Shown here in pieces: positions 1-13,463 of a stretch of 64,000 nucleotides of DNA. Position numbers and translations under genes: made by a program. This DNA comes from Trichoplusia ni (taxonomy: Eukaryota > Arthropoda > Insecta > Lepidoptera > Noctuidae): positions 1,984,001-2,048,000 of the forward strand of contig NC_039499.1 in NCBI RefSeq assembly GCF_003590095.1, read 5' to 3'. Numbering within the stretch: the stretch's first letter is position 1; every line of letters starts with the position of its first letter. The notes under the pieces are model-generated. The model made no database searches and was not told where the DNA came from. It saw only the letters and a list, made by a program, of their open reading frames with translations.

Positions 1-3000
1 TAAAAAACAATGCGCTTACGCTGCTAGCAGGTTGACATCACGGGCCAAACAGTGTCGTAAAACACACGCGAATAAAAAGGACGGAATCTTATTAAAGTAA
101 ATATTTATGGCATTGCTATCAAGCGATTGGACGAGGGTATGGCCGCCCTTGATAAATTGTCCTGCCGCTTGCGGCCTGACGGCCACTCTCACAAACATTT
201 CTCCAGTTACTGATCGCTCTAAAAAAACGATGTGTTTGATTTATGGCATAATTTCCTTGCACGCCTTTTGATAAGTACCCGGAAAATCTCAAGTAAACAA
301 CTCCGACGTTCATGTTCGTGAAGCATTAAATACGATGTACGAAAACACGCTACTAAACTGTACACTTGCATTAGAAATCATGTTGCGAATACTTCAGCAA
401 ACAGTTCGAGACGAATCCAAAAATTCTTTTTGTGTCAAAAGCTTTAAAACGTTTCAGAAGCAATAAAACAACTTGGACAAACTTCGGGATTTTAAAAGTT
501 GAACATCTTGACGGAGAGAGCGCCGGCGGAGCAGTGTTTCTGTTTTACTTACCTGAACGTAGACAATAAAGGTGTCTCCACACAATCAGCGCGTCTCGCA
601 ACTTGATAGTTCGTGTCCTATTCAACTTAACAATAGACAAAATGAGGATGAGCCAATTCTTTCCAGCTTTTATTTCCCATTTTCTTAGCTCACCGAAAGT
701 TCACCTCGAGACTTTGCACCTCGCAGCGAATACATTAGAACCGGAGCGTATTTGTATTGGCACTGCATTCGCATATTATTTTGATGCGGCTATTACGAAC
801 AACTATTTGAATCCAATAGATTACTTTATCATGCAGCCGCGCAATGTACGAATGTTGTTTTTACCTACATACCGAGCTGTATTTGAAACAGAAATAAATA
901 TCTAATAAGAACTTGTATGAAAGAGCGATCAATCATCCATTAGTACAAACTAGACTGTAATGTTCTACCGTAATGTGGATAAGAAAATAACTTGAAAGAA
1001 TCGTTTCGCTCTCCGGTTAACTTAAGTGTGATTTATACACATAAAATTCGTATTAGGTGCTTGAGACTTTTTATGTTATACATTTTTTCGCCGCATCCAC
1101 CCACCACGTCGCAATATTTTTCTGTGATTAATTGAACGTATAGCTAAGAAAAGTGATTGGCACCAGTTCGATATCCAGTAGGCCCGAGCGTATGCCATAG
1201 TGATTCGATATGAAATTTTGATACGAAGGCAGTTAGGTAGGCTGCCCACATAGAAACAAATGATCGGCTAATAGGTTTCTAATAAACAACATCGTTACTG
1301 CCCTCCACGGAGGCAATCCCGTTTTCTTATAACCTAGTATTTTTCTCGATAATAACTATTGTGATTAACTTGTTATTATTAGCTGAGCTCAGAAGCAATC
1401 CGGCAATTATTTACGTAGCAAACATTCTGTCACGATGAGAGCCAGTTGATAAAAGTTTGGGCCAAGTATTACGTCAGAAGGGGCGATAGAAGAGTATCTC
1501 TTAATTATTGTGCCGCGTATTTCGTATTACAATAATGAAGCGAAGCAATAACAAAAGTTGTGACGTCGAGCGCCGCGGCCACCGGCCAACTCCGCTGATC
1601 ATTTGAGAGCTTGTTGAGCTCGCTCCTAATGAAAACTTGCTAGTTATCGTGGACATACTACATTACTTTTATTCCGTACAAAAACAAAATTGACGCTACA
1701 ATGAGTCCTGTTGACTCACTTTGTCCGTAACAAGATATTGTTTTATTTACTTGTGTACAGTTGTTGTTGTCGAAACGACAAGAAGTAAATATACAAAAAT
1801 GTGGAGCTAGAGCGCCATCGTCCATACTCAATTCATGTACCTATTGATAGGATCGATAGAGAATTAATCTCGTACGTGAGCCACGTTCTATCCACGTTGT
1901 GCACCATTGAATTTTTCGCAGCGCAGGTAAATATTTATTTTCAGTAAAGGAAAACATCTTGAGAAAATCTGCATGTCGGAGAAGAAATTTTGCATTAAGG
2001 TGCCAACAAAAATACGAAGCGAAGGCGAACTAACGTGTTCTTATTTGGTGTATACCTCTAGACATCCCCTGCATAATTTATGTACTAATGTAATATTCAA
2101 TTACACAAATGAATACTGCTGGAATTACATTAGTGGGAGATATCGCAATAAATTCCATAATAACATTCGGGAGGGCGAAGGTAACATCGAAAAAATGGTA
2201 GAGCGGGGCCTCGGTGTGGCACAAAGTGGAGGGCTAAGGTTGTATAACGTCCGCTATCGACGCCTACAATAAGTCGCGTTTTATACGGTTATTATAGCGC
2301 CATAAACGCCACCGGCCGGTGTTTCATACAGTGGCGGGGCAGATTATACTGCCTATGGCCCCGGTTGGGCGGGGGAGGCTCCGCGGGCGGCCGCCCACTG
2401 TCAGCTCCACGTGCCGCCCGACAGATGTGTCGAGATATCCGATATCGGGAGACACATTCATAATCTTTGCCTCAACCTCTCGCTTCTTATATTAAAATAA
2501 CGAGCGCCGATATCGCAGGTGCGAACTCGATGGGAATTAATAAAAATCGGTCGCCGTTTACATAGCTACACTAGCACAGCTCACGTATTTGTCAAAGCGA
2601 GAAGGGGGAGAGAAATAGGCCTATTGATGGCAGAGACACATTTATATCCGAATAGGAAAGGAAATATTTTATGTTATTTTTTCTAACCCTAGTAGGGTGA
2701 GTAAGAATTACACTTTTTGTGTGAACTACAGTTACTAAATAATACTTTTTGTTTTGCGTTTAAAAGTAAAAAAGTGAAGAGAACAATAAGTTTAATTTAT
2801 CTTAGACCAATCAGCGCAGAGGGACGCGGGTCACCTATACGCCGCTAGATTTAATTAAAGTATTCCACTTAAAAAGTAAAGGTGCCCCGTGTAATTGAAG
2901 TCGGAGAAAAAAGTTAATTCCTGAAGCGACCCAGGAGAACTTTCATTAGCGTTTCACAGCTACAATTGCGAGTTCAAATAATTATGTTTACGGAATCCTT

Positions 3001-4978
3001 TTCTTACGCACAGATTATTTATCTTCGCCATTGTTACGAGAAGTGACGCGGACGAATTTCACGAAAATACCCCATTTATCTAGAGCGAGCACACAAAGGC
3101 AACACGAAACCCAAAACTTTTTACGTGGTCAGTGACAATGCTATTTCTCCCTTTTCTCTTAACGTTTCATCTCCGAACTTTACGGGTATTGTATTTATTT
3201 GCTCAGTTTGTGTGTATGCCAGAAAAACATGGACGATTTTAACCTCACTAATCTATTAAGAAGTTCATTTAGCTTGATCGTGTGGTCCGATTTTATATTT
3301 GCTCAACCATCTCGCCCGCAGATAAGTTTACTCGACGGCCGGCGACGTCGCTCGCTTCCTACTTTATCCGGTTTGCGGACCCGCATAAATAAAGCGGAAT
3401 CGGCTCCACTCGCCACGCAACTACATAATATTTGTCCTCTGCGACTCCATGGCTCATAATCTAAGCATCAAAACAAAGCTTTATCAAGTTCTCTACTACT
3501 TCCCCGACACCATGTTTTATGTAAGGGGTATTGTTTCCGAACGTTTTTATTGGGAAAGCAATAACGCAGAAGCTATTCCCTTGATATACCGCACCGACCT
3601 TATAATGCATAAAGAAAATACGGTCATCTAACGGAACTCGATTGAACCCCTATTTGCCTTTTCGGGGTGTTACTATCTTTGCCTCGATTCCTACGCAAAG
3701 CCACCCGGCCGCGCGTGAAATACCAAGTGCGCCCTAGTTTCGGCGGACGGATCGTGCCGTTTGTTTAGGCCAGCCGAAGTCGTGAAAGGTGATGAACTAA
3801 ATATGAACAAAGAGCAGCACTGTCAGATTATAAGTATCGGGTCGGCCGTAACATTTACAAGGGTATCGATTAGCGCCGCGTCGCTGACGGCTTATGTCGG
3901 ACAAGTTCAGTTTTCAAACAGTTCTGTATAACTTTTGGAATTGACGACGTTGATCCCGTGTCATGAAGATGTATGTCGCTCACACGTGCCCATATCAACA
4001 CGTGGACATGGGACGAGTCAAAAGTTTGTGCGAGCGATACGGGGCCGGTGTTCGTGTACGTGTCAGCATAATCGCGGCGCCGCCAACTGTTTGCGGAGCG
4101 GCTCACTAATGCTATTTGTTGTCGTGGGTGGATACGTCACGTGTGTGTGTCTTAATCGTTAGCAGACAGAAACACGCCTGCTCATCGCCTTGTTGTGTTT
4201 GCTTCTTTAAGCGGAAACTTGGTCTACGTCAGGTGATTACGAATCGGGGAAAGCGACGCGCCGAGTGCCGTGTTTCGAACTCGACGGATTTATTTGTGCG
4301 ACAGATTGTAAGCTAGGACGTAAGTTGTCGCATGGAATCGTGTAAATATCGGAAAGCGATTGGAGTGCGAAACTCAAAATTGCAATTTGTAATTCATGAA
4401 TCGTGCGAGGGCGAACTTGAACGATCTTTTGAGTCGGACGGAGAACATATCGGCGAAGTTGGTCGTCGGCGCGGCCACGTGAATGTCTAGGGGCGTTTAA
4501 ACGAGGGTGTAGGTATTGTTTGGTTTGTCGCCGGTGCCTCCGCGGCGGCGGCGGCGGCGGCGGCGGGGGCCCAAGTTTTATTAAATTGCGAGCACAAAGA
4601 CGTCGCGAGGTGCCTGCCGGGGTCGACCCACTACAATACTCTGATAGGTGTTGTCGAAACTGATTGACGCGCCTTTTGAAATTAACGCGAATAGCCCTTA
4701 ATTAAAACGATATCAAAGCTAAGACGTTTAAGGTTTCTGATAACTCTAAACGACGATAAATTCGAAAACTTTTCAGACTGAATTTCTGAGGTTGTATTCT
4801 AAATTCCAACACTGGTTATAATTAATGTAAAAACTTCAAACTAAACTTAAGAGCTTGAGGCCATCGATCAGTGTTGTTTTTACTTGAACTTTTATTATAA
4901 TCATAATTAATCGTTCTGTATAAACAATATTTTAATATAGATGAATAAGTAACTAATCCAATGTTTCTTTTGTTCCAG
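1..4978 (+). other. Rbp6 intron (3' end), no coding exon found
   Basis: This stretch should be the tail of the intron before the RRM2 exon. I looked for the expected upstream RRM2 exon (a segment like IFVGGL followed by an RNP2-type region and ending NRHRG) and found none. Open frames here (up to 100 codons at 603-905 and 99 at 1973-2272) have no recognisable motif and no good splice context. GC-rich islands lie near 1560-1600, 2300-2430 and 4440-4620. Block 2424-2457 has two GATATC palindromes flanked by ATGTGTC and GACACAT. Confidence 0.7.
4541..4569. repeat. GGC/CGG trinucleotide microsatellite
   Basis: About eight consecutive GGC units are followed directly by a G run and GGGCCC. The tract lies in a CpG-rich island about 410 bp upstream of the RRM2 exon, inside the intron, and is not in a supported reading frame. 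Confidence 0.9.
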
Positions 4979-5061
4979 GTTTCGGATTTGTCACGTTTCA
5001 AAGTGAAGACATAGTAGATAAAGTGTGCGAAATACATTTTCACGAAATAAACAACAAAATG
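4979..5061 (+). CDS. Rbp6: Rbp6 exon: C-terminal half of RRM2 (RNP1)
   Basis: The exon has 83 nt between an acceptor (TTTGTTCCAG) and a consensus donor (ATG then GTAAGT). The first two bases complete a split glycine codon. It then reads FGFVTFQSEDIVDKVCEIHF and HEINNKM. GFGFVTF is the RNP1 strand of an RRM, whose phenylalanines stack on RNA bases. The following EDIVDKVCEIHFHEINNK is the second helix and last loop of Musashi RRM2, where vertebrate and fly proteins have a very similar sequence. The exon begins with one base carried in and ends in phase 0, so it must be preceded by an exon ending in the first base of the glycine codon. That exon lies outside the window. The reverse-strand open frame at 4822-5043 is a shadow. 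Confidence 0.96.
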
Positions 5062-5474
5062 GTAAGTACCTTAGAGTTTTCTAAAATCCCCAACAAAAAA
5101 TACTTGTTTCAATCTTTAGTGTTTTAGTTCAAAAGGAATAAAAATATCTGTTACATATACTAGTTAAAAATCACGAAGTCAGCTACTATTAACGAAGGTT
5201 ATCATAAAGACAATATTATACCTCAAGCGAAATAACAGACTAGTATAAAAATACTTTAGTAAAGCCATTTGAAATAAACACAACATTTTATGACAGCACA
5301 ACATCAATATACTTACAAATAAAATACTTTAAACTTACTTCGGAAACTTTCTCATACTTTACCGATTAGATGTTATCCAAACTTAGAATGTTAGACAATT
5401 AGGGTGAACTTTGCCTTTCATAAATAAGTTCAAACGTTGCAAATAATTATTATCCTTTATTTATTTACGTTTAT

Positions 5475-5665
5475 TTGGTTCAGCAGTCCAGTGATAGGAC
5501 TTTTGTATTATCAAATCAAAGGTCTCGGCAGGCGGCAGATTTTTTTTAACAATTATCACTTGCTAAACCGGTGAAGGAAAAAATCGTGATAATATCAGTA
5601 CAGCTGATTTTTTTTAAGTGTGTTGAACGACGTCAGAGTCCTCCGCGTGGTTAATAACTCGCATA
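5475..5665 (+). mobile_element. decayed LINE/SINE-type dispersed repeat
   Basis: The order of segments resembles a dispersed repeat family I know from moth and butterfly genomes: a head with GGACTTTTGTATTATCAAAT, the string GGTCTCGGCAGGCGGCAGAT followed by a T run, then ACTTGCTAAACCGGTGAAGG with AAATCGTGATAA, and a tail resembling GTGTGT..AAC..TCC..GTGG. The copy is divergent and shows no coding potential or clear target-site duplication. The class (LINE 3' tail or SINE) is from memory and uncertain. It is the only recognisable repeat of this kind in the gene body. Confidence 0.5.
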
Positions 5666-8600
5666 CTAATTTAAACATTAAGAATTAGAGTAATTTTAAA
5701 ATTAGATAATTCAGTTAGGCTTGCTTCAGTTAGAATTCCTTGAAACTTGAAATTGTTACATAGAAGTACGATTCGGAACTGCAACGTGCTATTTGAAGTC
5801 GCAAACCAGACTTGCGACTGTAATTCCGACTTGAATTCGATAGCCGGAGAAAGTTTTAAAGGCTATGTAAGGAAATACCAGAATCAGTCTGGAATGTTCC
5901 GTAAAGCTTAGTACCCTCAACTTTAAAACAGTAAATCAATTTACGTAAAGTGTTAAAAAATTAAAATCATTATTTCTTTCTTTCCTAAAAAAGTTACGAT
6001 GGATAATAATTAATTAATCCCGAACTGATTTGGAAAATACTTTCGATAAATTCAGTTCGTTAAAAATTCATTCGTTAGTCGAAGTTATTGAAAAGTGTCG
6101 AACTTTAAAACAAATATGAATTCTAATCAATAGACGATTTTCCTCAATTGTATAATCAAAGTATTTCACTGTTCAGTGGAGTAGAGATCTAATACGAATG
6201 CAATCGCACTGCGAATTTCGATATAAATTTTAGTTAGATTCGCGTATTCAGTAAAATGTTGAATCCCTCACATGAAATTTATATTTAGTGTGTTTGTTTC
6301 CTTATATATTGGAAAATTATTCAATGTTCCTGCATCTAAACGATGCATCACTGTACACTAAAGGCAAGGAAAACAACAAATGTAAAAACAAAACCTCCAT
6401 ACAGAGAAACTCATTTCATTTCCACGAAATAGTCCCTGACTGATTAAACTGTACGTGAAATAGTTGTCTACAAGAAATCTACGTACGTAAAGTGAACGTT
6501 TTCGGTCAGATATCAATTAGAGGCGAAGGAACAGAGCTGGCGGGGCTCCAAATGGAGCCAATAAAATGCCACTAAAGCCGGCTTTTACTGTGTTTAGATT
6601 TTTCCCCACCGCGCGGGAGGGGGCGGCTCTGTGACATGTGTATTCCAGATGTACCCATGAACTTTGCTAACACTGGATAGATTAACGGCTTAATTGCTGT
6701 AGTTAGCGCTTTAGTCCGTCCGGTTTGTCCTTCCATTCGCTTTGAAATTACGTTAGTTCACTTTAAACTTTTAACAATATGCATTCGTTCGATTTTTAAT
6801 ACCATTAAATCTTTGTAGCAGTCACTATCCTTAGCATCGGTGAAACAAACGTTGATTGAGGAAAAGTTTCGAATAGTATTGTGCCGTTTTATTTGGCTTG
6901 AGCCGTAACGTTTAGCGCCGTCCATTTGTCGTAATACATTACCAGTCACCCTTTACAAGACTATTACAATCATGTGCGCCCATAAAGCTTGCCCCCGATT
7001 AACTTGTAGCCGACTACAACACGCACACAACATAGCTATTGTCTTGCTTTAACGCCACTTTATTATTTTAATGTAAATTTCGGGACATAATAAAATAACT
7101 GTGGTCATCCACGCGACGTTTGATAGCACAATAAGGAATAATTAAGCAAACATAACCTAGTCAACACTGAATATCAATGGTTTTAAATATCACGAATAAT
7201 TTCTACTGAACATGACATTTTGTCGTTCTTTTACTTTGAAGTGTTGATACAAACTGTGATAATAACCTTACCGCTTGTTCATTATTGTAATGAGACGTTG
7301 TCACGTTACCTTTTTTCGTCTGCAAATGAGAGCGATATTAAACTATTCAATCACTCTTGCTCTCCGCCAGACACAATGGAACCCGACACAGATTGCTCTA
7401 TACATAGCGCGGTACGCAGAAAAAGTACGAAAAATCGGCGTCACGATGCCTATACCTATCCGAGCCATTACCATTGTCTTTGCCGCTTGAAGTTTCCATC
7501 GCCATTATCTTTCGTCCCCGCTGAAAGGGCTGGGGAACAGATACCACCCTTTCCCGTTGTCGATGCATATTCCTGATTATTAATGCTTGTTTTTTGTGTC
7601 TTGCCCCATTGTCTCGCACCTAATGGCTGTACGAAACTCACGGCATGTGTCGGGCGGAATCGTAAGGGTGATGCTCGCCCTAAGTGGAGCAAACAACGAA
7701 CAAAGACATCAAACAAATGGGTAGTGTTTTAGAGTAATTACGGTTCGCTTCCGTGCGAAACGAGAGGTGTGCATGAAGCAAGCTTTTCTCCCTGCGATCC
7801 GCGTAATGTATATACGGCGGAGCGGGAAACTAATCGCTTATTATTTCGTCCCTTTTTTGTAGCGTGTCGGAGAAAATGATCAATGTTACGGCTCAGTTTT
7901 TACACGGTTTTGTAAACAACTCGCGACGTTTGAGTCTCAAAGTAAAGAATAAACAGTGTTTGTTTAACGCACGCCTGACACTCGACAGAGTATTAAGGTT
8001 ACGATCATCGGTTATACAGAGTGTACGTGACTCGTAAACGATTCGGGCCATTAAAAATTCGCCTTAGCATATCATAAACACATCTAATAGTTATATTTAC
8101 GTACGCAATAAAGAAGACAGAGGCGTCACGTCAGCGTCGACGTTTACGCTACGGGTAGCTCGCCCTCGTAAATTTAATATGTCATCTCTTATATTAAAAT
8201 GGTCGTTAAGCTAATAGCTGCTCCGCCTTCCCGCACGAAGTGATAGGGTGATACCGCGGCTCACTTTGCATAATAAAAAATATCTTTATTTCTTTGACGG
8301 TTTTGGAGTTTAATGACCATGGAGTAAATGACGGAGATTTAAACGGCGACGCTAAATTGTAATTTTCATTTAAATTGTAACTTGACACTTTTCAATGTAT
8401 TTTGAAGACGTACAAATTAAATTGTTGCTTGATGAATCTTTTACATATTTTCTGTTGACAACTGGCAACAATTTACTGCACAGAAATGTAATAACTGTAA
8501 ACTGTAATTAAAAACTTTACAATACATTGCAGTTTTTATTAAGAGTAATAAATATATAATGACGCTTTAATAAGACACTGAAGTGGATGTAATTGCGTTA

Positions 8601-11600
8601 TAAATGATTGTGATAATTATTAATGCGAGGAGACAGTGAGGCTCGCAGAGCTGCATTTTGAAACATAAATACGGGCGTCCATTAAAACGCTGGCAACAAA
8701 TTCCCGTCACTCCATTACGTCCTTACATATTACTCCCTTAATTGCTTCCGCTTACCATGAATTTTAACAACAAAACACCGACGCGCCTCGAAATGGCTAA
8801 AATATAGTGTAGTTTAGATTTCACCTACTAACATCAATTTCTATTTGCCGGATTTAACCGTCCCTGGGACGCGTACACCTGTGCTTCTTTACGAGGTCAC
8901 ACCTGTTAAAGTCATATTGCTACACGATATATGAGGGTGTACGCATCAAGTTTGGGCTCCAGAAATATTCCACTAAACGTCCTGATATACCGAGTGATAT
9001 AACACTGCCTTCTGTCACGAAGACCGTTAAATATTTAGCTTCCCAGGATCCTAAAGTTTCATACAAGTTGGACATTTACCACCAAAAAAGTGGAATAGAA
9101 AAGTAAAACCATATATTTTATGAGACATATCGCTTAAAGTTGAGACAGCGATATTTTTATAATACGAATTGCCGAATCTCGTGTCATATTTGGTCGAGGA
9201 TTTGTTTTTTCGCTTGTGAAGGAAAATGTAACACGAATATGTCCTTTCACTATACACGCATTGTAAACTTGCGCTCCCAGCTCTGCGTATCAATGATTTT
9301 CGCATCGTAAATGGCTCTAGCGAATACAACCAGTTCAGGACTATTTCAAAAACTAACGGGTACTGGGTATTGAACATAGAACTAATGGTTTTCCAAACCA
9401 ACGTGACAGCAGTACTCTATGAATCATAACCAACATATCTTTTTTAGGCGCATGCATGCAGGTTTTAATATTTTTGCAGTTTACGTTCGTATATTCAGAT
9501 ACATTTCACAAAACGATACATACGAATATAATGGCGCAAATGCACTTCGCTCGGAGCAATCTCCTCGCATAAACACTTCTGAGAAATACTCGAGTATTGC
9601 GTAAATTTTTCTCCTCGATCGTGCATGAGGCAAACAAATGGTTTCCGTTTAGGAAATAACACTAAAAGTAGGCACATTTGAAACTGCCACTTAAATCTTG
9701 GGATCCTCAATCGCCATTTCTCTTAGCGTCTGAACAGGCCTTAGGGCTGGTAGTCGCACCCTTGTCGTTACTGCCGCATTAAAGAATGGCTACACACCCA
9801 CGCGTAACGGACGCGTCGATAGATAGACAGATAAGAGGAGGGTTTTCTATTGCACACAGTCACCGGCGCCATTAATAAATAGTTTTGGTGAACACGTTCG
9901 CGAAAAGGTTCGCTAACGAAAATTATTCTTGTACAACAAAACGGAAAACACGTGTGGAAGTACGTAGTAGGTACGGGGTAGTGGAGAGAGGCGTGGGACC
10001 GGCCGACCGGGCCGCAGTAGGTCGCGTACAACAATCAATCACAAGCTCCTCCGCAACCGTGATTACCATAAACTTCCCGTTTTAGCAGGACCCAGCGCGC
10101 TTCTTCTAAGCTTTATCGATTCGTCCGCGGCCATTTTTGCGCCTCCTATATATCAGGCGGTCGGTGCGACCGTCCTTTTTCATTGAAACTTGCAATTGGC
10201 AAGTTGTGGGCCCAAGATTTGGATGGATTTTGTCTAGTCCTTTTCTAACTTTTTTATTCAGAATGAATGTAATGATTGAAGTATAAAAAGGACTTCGTTT
10301 GAATGCCGAAACTTGAATATAGGGTACCGGATTGATATTTCGAAATGAACATTTTCACTTTTTGTCTTTTGTGTAGTAAGTAGAAAAGATTGAATTTTAT
10401 TCTTTACTTGCGTATCTATTGTCTGCGGTTTTTCTTTGATAAGATTTAGATTGTTTGCATTCAAAGAATAACTTTAGAATTATTATTATTCTTGGCAACT
10501 TGGCCTTTAGAAGAACTTCTTTGACTAGAGAGATTGATTGGGAGAATTTTTATCTTTTATGTTTTTGAATGTGTGGCTTTCATTACTTATAAAGAAATAA
10601 AAGAACTTTCATTTCAAATGGCTTTACTAGTCTTTGTGAGTTATTCTTATGTCTACTATCAAACGTACAAAAACCTGATTCTGAGCAAACACCTGTAGTC
10701 CGTCCAACATGAGTCCATTTATTTCTCGCGTTGCGTGCTCTAATCAATCATTTCGCTAAGCAGCTTATATATTATGTTTTTTACTTCGGATTAACAGCTA
10801 AATAGGATGATAATATTAAAATTAATAATGTTTACAAATGTAAGCTGCTATTGAGTGTAACTACGGGCAAAGAGTCTGCATCACATGTCATCCTGCCATT
10901 AATAAAAGGGGCGATACTCCCACGTACTAGATGCACTGTTGGTAACGACATTCTGTATCCAACGTTTCCTACTCCTGAATTAATTTAACTTTGTTCGAAT
11001 AAGGTGTTTCGGGAAGCCACCGTTATAAACTATACTACCAGCGGCAGCGGTGTAATCGTTTTATTGTAAAAGCAAAGTTTTGATTGTGTGACGATATGAA
11101 ACTTTCTCATATCTGTTAGATACATAGATATAACTTGTAGGAAAGTGCTGTGAACATACTCGCTATATAACTATAGTTGTTATAGTTATTCGTCAAGCAC
11201 TTAATATAAGAATGTATTAACGTAAATAATTTCGATCCCACACGGATAACAGATTAATTTTACATTAATAACACTAGTAAAATAAAAAGTAAAAAGCTTA
11301 ATATTTTCTAAGGCAAAATTTACAAGTTGCGATCGTAATCTGACGGCAATCACTATTTGAACAACTACCTAATTTCCTATATACGTATATAAATTTAATG
11401 GTTATAAGGCACACAGCACGCAATTCTCAAATGACGCAACTAGGTAGAGTCGAACGAAAAGACGTAAATTACCGCTCAACAGGCCTTTCCGGCCGTTAAC
11501 GATTTCTACTCGAACTTAAATTCGAAGCGTGAAAGAAATTTAATTAATCACACGTGGTACGGCTAACGATCGACAGAATTTGTGTTCGAGTCGTGTACAC

Positions 11601-11622
11601 ACGCCTCTACCGAGCCGCAACA

Positions 11623-11635
11623 CCCCCCCCCCCCC
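11623..11635 (+). repeat. poly-C tract in pyrimidine-rich stretch
   Basis: Thirteen consecutive C residues are followed by a C/T-rich run to about 11650. It is intronic, not in a supported reading frame, and prone to length variation. Confidence 0.85.
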
Positions 11636-13433
11636 TCCCTCAGCCCCCACCCGCGGCAAGCACTCGCTCCCTACACACCAATAATCTCGGCAATCACGTT
11701 ATAATTACTAATATAACCAAAACATTCCAATATCAGAATATCTCCGAATACAAATTTCGATTGGATTAATCGATAAACATAAAACAACCGACTAGTGACT
11801 CGCGTAGAATTCTAATGAAAATTTTCAAACTTACAACGTTAATTTTTCACCTAATTTATCAAAGATGATGTGACAAAATTAATACATTAATCATTCATAT
11901 TCAATATCAACCAGTTCGTAATCCATCTTATTCCTTGATTAATTACCCATTCACTAGACCTCTTTGGATAGTAATTAAAGCTAACAAAGGGACTCGAGAG
12001 AGCCTAGGATTTCATCGGGGCATGTGTTCAAACGATCCGACCGCCGCCGCGAGCCGCCGTAAAGTATCGTAAGAAGCGTCGCGTAATTGAAACTATGCCT
12101 GCGTAGGGTGACAATAAAGTAGTAACAATGTTGAGGGTGCGGGTGTCATCAATAAAGGCCATACGTTAAGGCAGGCCGGTTCATTACTGCGCTCGGCGCG
12201 TCGTCTCCACATTCCCATTACGGCGGAGTTAGGAGACGCGAGCGGCGATAAATAGCGGCCAAGAAGCCCTGCTTTATTTCTTGCACACAATTTCATTTAC
12301 ATTAGAGGTGCTGAACTAAGTCTCCTCCTGAGAGTCATATGAAAGTCGCGTACAGATTCATGCAAAACAAGTTACGAGCGGCGGGACCGCGTGCCGGAGA
12401 CCTTAATCTAGTCGGTAGTGTGACAAGGCAAGCGGCGCCCGACCTCCAACCTACTTAATTACAACTAATTGCTACAGCTTATACATGTACGTGCGTCATA
12501 AACTTTCTCGCGGGCTGTTATTAATTCTGAATATCACCTGAATTTGTCTTCTAAGTTGAGCTTTGTCTTTCCATTCTTTGATGAACAAGTTTTTGATTTA
12601 TGTTAATTTTTAATATTATAATCCACTTTATAGCGAAACCAATACGATTTGATTGAATTTAAAGAGCTAAAAGCTCAAACGCGATTCAAAATGGAAATAA
12701 AATGAGATAAAATCGCATCCATATTCATTATCCATTCAAAAGTCATGTAGATTTTTTAATTAAGAAAGCAATGTTGTTTGATGAATAAAAATAGCCACTT
12801 CGCCGTGTATAACAGCATCTAATTTCGCAAATTGAACCACAAACGGACGACACTCAACAATTACTTTAATGCAAACTGCACTCATACGCCACTAACGTGG
12901 CTCTCGCCCAGCCAATACATCGTTTGCAATTTTATTTGAATTTCGTGAAAGAATTTCTGGAGCCTTTCAATTCGTACATGGAAACACTTTTACTAGCTTT
13001 TCATTTCTGAGCTAATATACAAATTTCTTTATTCGTTTCAATTGGGCAAACTACGGTCGGTGGACGTTCACAATCGTAATATTCTTTTCCCTTATGTTCG
13101 AGTTGGCCCTTAAGCGTGATACGAATTAGTTAAGCAGCGAGTGCTCGGTAATCGTGTGTTTGCTTACAATTGCAAACGCCTCTAATACCGCTGAGTATCT
13201 GCCAATATACACTTTGCTCGTTTTGCTTTCAATTTAATTGGTATTTTGTTTGTTCAACTATTAAATTGGATTATGTTAGAAGTTATCCAAGTTGTTTGTC
13301 CTTTTTCGCTGCAACAGCTAACAGAACTGTTAAAAACCTTGCTCAGTTTACTTTTTAATTTTGCATCGCATGTTTAAAAATCGACTAGTTAGTTACGTGA
13401 AAGGCTGATAAGGAAATAGTAGGAATAAGACGT

Positions 13434-13463
13434 TATCGATAGGTGTGTTCGATATCGATATCG
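13434..13463. promoter_or_regulatory. paired DRE-like TATCGATA sites
   Basis: Two perfect TATCGATA palindromes occur at 13434-13441 and 13453-13460, the second inside the 14-bp palindrome CGATATCGATATCG. In Drosophila this word is the DRE bound by DREF and overlaps BEAF-32 CGATA sites found at promoters and domain borders. Whether moths use it in the same way is not known from the sequence. A CpG-rich block follows at 13520-13615, which is consistent with an intronic regulatory element. Confidence 0.35.

Noticed and set aside
1..4978. Upstream RRM2/RRM1 exons expected for Rbp6
   Set aside because: Searched for IFVGGL-like and NRHRG-like coding segments in all + frames and found none; they must lie before the window.
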